A DNA stretch of 26,338 bases from the NCBI GenBank assembly GCA_026389055.1, contig JAPLIO010000252.1, positions 1 through 26,338 of the forward strand, read 5' to 3'. Position numbers and translations under genes: made by a program. Of this stretch, positions 23,465 to 26,338 are shown piece after piece. How positions within the stretch are numbered: position 1 is the first letter of the stretch; each line of letters begins with the position of its first letter. Under the pieces are notes generated by a model. The model ran no database searches and had not been told where the DNA came from. It saw only the letters and a program-made list of their open reading frames with translations. The DNA is from Candidatus Melainabacteria bacterium (GTDB lineage: Bacteria; Cyanobacteriota; Vampirovibrionia; Vampirovibrionales; JAJTHC01).

Positions 23465-24733
23465 TTAAAATATGCCGTATTCTTTGGGGTGAAGCAAGGT
23501 TTGATAGGCATGATATTGTTCTATCCAAGCTTCAATACTTAACACCCGCTGATGCCAAGTGTGGTTAGTCAAACAAACCGCCTGCCCAGCTTTGGCAATA
23601 GCTTCAAGCTTTTTGGGCGATTCATTCAACCAACGTCCTACTTTTTCCGCCCCAGCCTGTAGGTTGTAAGGGCTAATTAAAATCGCCGCTTTTTCATCGT
23701 CGTACGTTTCCCTAAGCCATGGCATATCATCGCACGCAACCGCCGTACCATTGGCTTGAGCGTAAAAAATGCGTTCATGCCCACCGTGGGTAAAGCAGTA
23801 TACTTGGCTCCATACCAGCTTCACTTGCTGGATTTTTTCCAACAACCAATCAAAGGGCTGAGCCCCCACAACTTCCCACGCCTTAGAGGGCTTTTTCAGT
23901 TGCTCCCAGCCATTGCCTGCAATAATAAGCGGTAACTCTGCTGCGGCTTGAATGAATCCGCCCCGAAAGTGCATTTCAACGGCTCGTTCAACCCGCAAAA
24001 ACAACTGAAGGAACAAATCTTTATTGAGCAAGGTGGTTGTCATACCCACTTGTTCAAATGCCGAAAGAAACCGACTGCCCATCGGCGTTTCAGGGTCTTC
24101 AATTTGGGCTTCTACAATGGTTTGTAATAATTGGGTTAGCACGGGGGTGTCATCAAACGTTAAATCTGCCCAACAGGCATCAAACGGTTTATAACTGCCC
24201 GCTACTAATATTTGATGGTCTCGTTTTTCGTAAGGAATGGCTTTTTTCGAGGAAGGCACTTTCGCTCCAGCGTGTTTTAAACACCCTGAAAGCCCTGTAA
24301 ACTGCTGATTCAAAAAGCGGTTGGCAAAATCCACATGGGCTTCATCTACATAAGTGTTGATGTGTTGTTCAATGGGTAAATCTACCCTACTATACTGCTT
24401 CATGGGATGGTCTACAAAGTAGTTGATGCAGGGAATGTTGAGTAATTGGCTTAAGGTGGTATCGTTAATGGTTAATTCTTTGGCAATGCCGTTGAAACTA
24501 ATAATTAAGCTCAGTGGCGTACCACCGCCTTGAATAGCGTTGATGATGATGTCGTTGAAGGTAGCATCATCAAAATGGGTGCGGGTTACTTGGTGCCCTC
24601 TGGCTTGTAGGGCTTGGTCTAAATCAAGAGCGAATCGGTTATTGGCACCGTATTGGCTTTGCCCTTCTAAAATTAGTACATGGTGTAGGCGGGGCGGGGC
24701 GTTGAATTGGTCTATGACTAAGGCTGTCATCAT
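23465..24733 (-). CDS. CgeB-like glycosyltransferase
   Basis: The N-terminal half has a Rossmann-like start (HHVLILEGQSQYGANNRFALDLDQALQARGHQVTR) and CINYFVDHPM. The C-terminal half contains YCFTHGGHERIFYAQANGTAVACDDMPWLRE, matching the HERxxEAxAxGxxxxxxD region of CgeB/GT-B transferases that binds the sugar nucleotide. The last 60 residues are helical (SPKKLEAIAKAGQAVCLTNHTWHQRV), also typical of that family. No signal peptide, so cytosolic or peripheral. Acceptor and sugar are unknown. It starts ATG-ATG at 24733; the gene stands alone, with no other sugar gene nearby. Confidence 0.75.
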   Translation of the reverse strand: MMTALVIDQFNAPPRLHHVLILEGQSQYGANNRFALDLDQALQARGHQVTRTHFDDATFNDIIINAIQGGGTPLSLIISFNGIAKELTINDTTLSQLLNIPCINYFVDHPMKQYSRVDLPIEQHINTYVDEAHVDFANRFLNQQFTGLSGCLKHAGAKVPSSKKAIPYEKRDHQILVAGSYKPFDACWADLTFDDTPVLTQLLQTIVEAQIEDPETPMGSRFLSAFEQVGMTTTLLNKDLFLQLFLRVERAVEMHFRGGFIQAAAELPLIIAGNGWEQLKKPSKAWEVVGAQPFDWLLEKIQQVKLVWSQVYCFTHGGHERIFYAQANGTAVACDDMPWLRETYDDEKAAILISPYNLQAGAEKVGRWLNESPKKLEAIAKAGQAVCLTNHTWHQRVLSIEAWIEQYHAYQTLLHPKEYGIF

Positions 24734-25272
24734 GGCGGAATATTACCTTTCTTTCGCTCGTTCATTGTCTTTATCGTATCAAATTTTTAGGCAATTGCGT
24801 TATCTTTTTCGATAAATCCCTTTTTCAGTGGTTTCTAATTAAAATACAGACTGTGCATGATTGATAGATTTTGTTGAAATTGCTAACTTCAAACCATAGG
24901 CAGTTGGAGACAGGCTGGTGCGAGCGGAGCGAAGCAGACCAATTAGGAAACCCTCTGGTTTTCGGTCAAGCCTGTTTTCAACGTGCGTGTAAACCAGCCA
25001 GCCCTTGTTCCCCTGGGGAATACAAAGGGGGCGGTGAGCAGCCCCTTTGTTTTGCGGGGGGTATGGGGGGTGCCCAAATGGTACCCCCCATGAAGCCCTA
25101 GCCCTTATCAATCAACCACTCCGCATTATAGCTACGCAGTATAATCCGTTTTTCAGTGGTTTCTAAAGGTTTGATAAATTTTTCAACCAACTACTAGCTT
25201 CTAGGTTATCCTTTTTGTACACTAATATAGATGTTTATTTTTTCCCCTTTGATGACTGGATAATTCCCCGCC
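24734..25272. other. Intergenic region with GC-rich structured element between direct repeats
   Basis: No gene supported. An 18-bp direct repeat (TTTTTCAGTGGTTTCTAA) occurs at 24821-24838 and 25149-25166. Between them is a GC-rich block (24905-25105) with strong stems: ACAGGCT 24910-24916/AGCCTGT 24969-24975, ACAAAGGGG 25022-25030/CCCCTTTGT 25042-25050, and a 12-pair hairpin 25063-25074/25080-25091. There is no T run after the last stem. It does not match a tRNA or an RNA family I recognise. Confidence 0.5.
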
Positions 25273-26271
25273 ATGGTTCCCTCTTTGCAAACTGCTACTA
25301 CCCGAAAAGAAACCCTGCTTGCTGAAATTAAAGCCCTTAAAGCAGAACGCAACGCAGTTATTTTGGCACACGTTTACGAACGGTTGGAAGTGCAGGATGT
25401 GGCAGATTATCGGGGCGATTCATTGGGGCTTAGCCAGCAAGCAGCCGCCACACAAGCGGATATCATTGTGTTTTGTGGCGTTCATTTTATGGCAGAAACG
25501 GCGAAATTGCTCAGCCCAGAAAAAACGGTCTACTTGGCTAACCCTCATGCGGGTTGCCCCATGGCGGATATGATTACCCCAAGCCAATTGCTAGCCTTTA
25601 AGGCACAATACCCGAATGTACCTGTAGTGGGTTACGTTAATACCAGTGCGGCGGTGAAGGCGTTGTGTGATTGCTGTTGTACCAGTGCCAATGCCGTTGA
25701 AGTGGTAAAAAGCCTGAATACTGAGCGAGTGCTTTTTGTGCCAGATAAGCATTTAGGGGCTTATGTGCAAAGCAAATTGCCTGAAGTGGAAATTATTTGC
25801 TGGGATGGCTTTTGCCCCGCCCATTTACGGATTGATTTAGAGGATTTAACTGCTCTTAAAACGCAACACCCCAAGGCGTTGGTGTTGGTTCACCCTGAAT
25901 GTGATGAGCCTGTCAAAGCGTTGGCGGATTTTGTGGGTAGTACCACGGGCATTTTGGAACAGGCAGCAGTTTGCTATGCCGATACCTTTATTATTTGCAC
26001 GGAAGATGGCGTAGCCCAACGGTTAACGGCAGACTTTCCGCATAAAAACTTTTATACCCCCTCTCGGTCTCAAGCTATGTGCCCGAATATGAAGATGACT
26101 CGGTTGGAAAATATTAAGAAAGCGTTGTTGGGGCAGGTGCCAGCGGTGGAAATTGAGCCAGCCTCTTTTGCTAAGGCACGGCAGGCGTTGGATGTGATGA
26201 TGGCGTTGCCTGTTTCTACTTCAGCGGTTTCGGCTGGGTCTGCGGCTTGCAGATGCCAATCGAAGCGATAA
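25273..26271 (+). CDS. nadA: Quinolinate synthase
   Basis: Condenses iminoaspartate with dihydroxyacetone phosphate to quinolinate in NAD synthesis, using a 4Fe-4S cluster. Motifs: AVILAHVYERLEVQDVADYRGDSLGLSQQAA, VFCGVHFMAETAKLLSPEKTVYLANPHAGCPMAD, TSANAVEVV, VHPECDEPV and CPNMKMTRLENI. The three cluster cysteines are about 95 (AGCPMAD), 210 (HPEC) and 270 (MCPNMK). The protein has 332 residues and a Cys-rich tail (SAACRCQSKR). A run CDCCC near residue 137 is unusual but lies next to the normal TSANA loop. The start is ATG 25273 with no strong ribosome site. No nadB or nadC is within the window. Confidence 0.96.
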   Translation: MVPSLQTATTRKETLLAEIKALKAERNAVILAHVYERLEVQDVADYRGDSLGLSQQAAATQADIIVFCGVHFMAETAKLLSPEKTVYLANPHAGCPMADMITPSQLLAFKAQYPNVPVVGYVNTSAAVKALCDCCCTSANAVEVVKSLNTERVLFVPDKHLGAYVQSKLPEVEIICWDGFCPAHLRIDLEDLTALKTQHPKALVLVHPECDEPVKALADFVGSTTGILEQAAVCYADTFIICTEDGVAQRLTADFPHKNFYTPSRSQAMCPNMKMTRLENIKKALLGQVPAVEIEPASFAKARQALDVMMALPVSTSAVSAGSAACRCQSKR

Positions 26272-26274
26272 CAG

Positions 26275-26294
26275 TCTGTTTACATCTGTTTACA
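26275..26294 (+). repeat. Two tandem copies of TCTGTTTACA
   Basis: Perfect 10-base tandem pair just after nadA. It could be a protein-binding site or chance. Confidence 0.4.
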
Positions 26295-26338
26295 ATCGAT
26301 ACGTTTTTATTGCACTAAGAGCTATTGGTAGTATAGTT

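Noticed and set aside
24905..24980. tRNA or RNase P RNA in the GC-rich spacer
   Set aside because: No T-arm or anticodon arm of the right size and none of the conserved RNase P core motifs.

Overview
The window is bacterial chromosome with dense genes on both strands. It probably comes from a Gram-negative-type cell envelope: there is a TolC-like outer-membrane factor, an HlyD-like adaptor and lipobox-bearing lipoproteins. The type IV prepilin-like protein (KG|FTLSE leader, later VDYNGD segment) and the general gene style recall the non-photosynthetic Cyanobacteriota (Vampirovibrionia/Melainabacteria), but that placement is a low-confidence inference. No rRNA, tRNA, transposase or CRISPR array was seen.

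Layout: 105-2517 holds two plus-strand genes, one unrecognised and one exported TPR protein with a Met/Gln/Gly-rich tail. 2530-4490 is the most unusual stretch. It holds three near-identical 340-bp modules, each reading as a compact type I toxin-antitoxin locus. In each, a minus-strand mRNA has a promoter, a long structured leader, a strong GGAGG site, a 24-residue TisB-like amphipathic peptide and a terminator. A plus-strand antisense RNA with its own promoter and terminator covers the peptide gene and its ribosome site. All five nucleotide differences among the three peptide genes are silent on the minus strand. Between modules 2 and 3 lies a prepilin gene whose start is separated from its body by six AAGCCAC heptamers, currently out of frame, so it looks like a phase-variable gene in the OFF state. 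4486-9368 (minus strand) carries hemL, an Abi_2/AbiF-type HEPN protein and recG.

9369-10343 is non-coding apart from a repeat element. Next come a DnaQ-like exonuclease, a two-helix Pro/Thr-rich protein, purM-purN, a TPR lipoprotein and (minus strand) ruvX. 15496-17379 is a thiol-redox cluster: two thioredoxin-fold lipoproteins and a CcdA-like membrane protein. 17491-22284 is a three-gene export operon (ABC exporter, HlyD-like adaptor, TolC-like protein). An ankyrin gene broken by a frameshift, a CgeB-like glycosyltransferase (minus strand), a GC-rich structured spacer and nadA complete the window.

A family of multi-hairpin repeats (9471, 14648, 23220) has stems that differ in sequence between copies yet still pair, so structure is what is conserved. 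The clearest candidate for an undescribed system is the triplicated toxin/antisense module beside hemL and the Abi gene. The phase-variable prepilin and the covarying repeat family come next.
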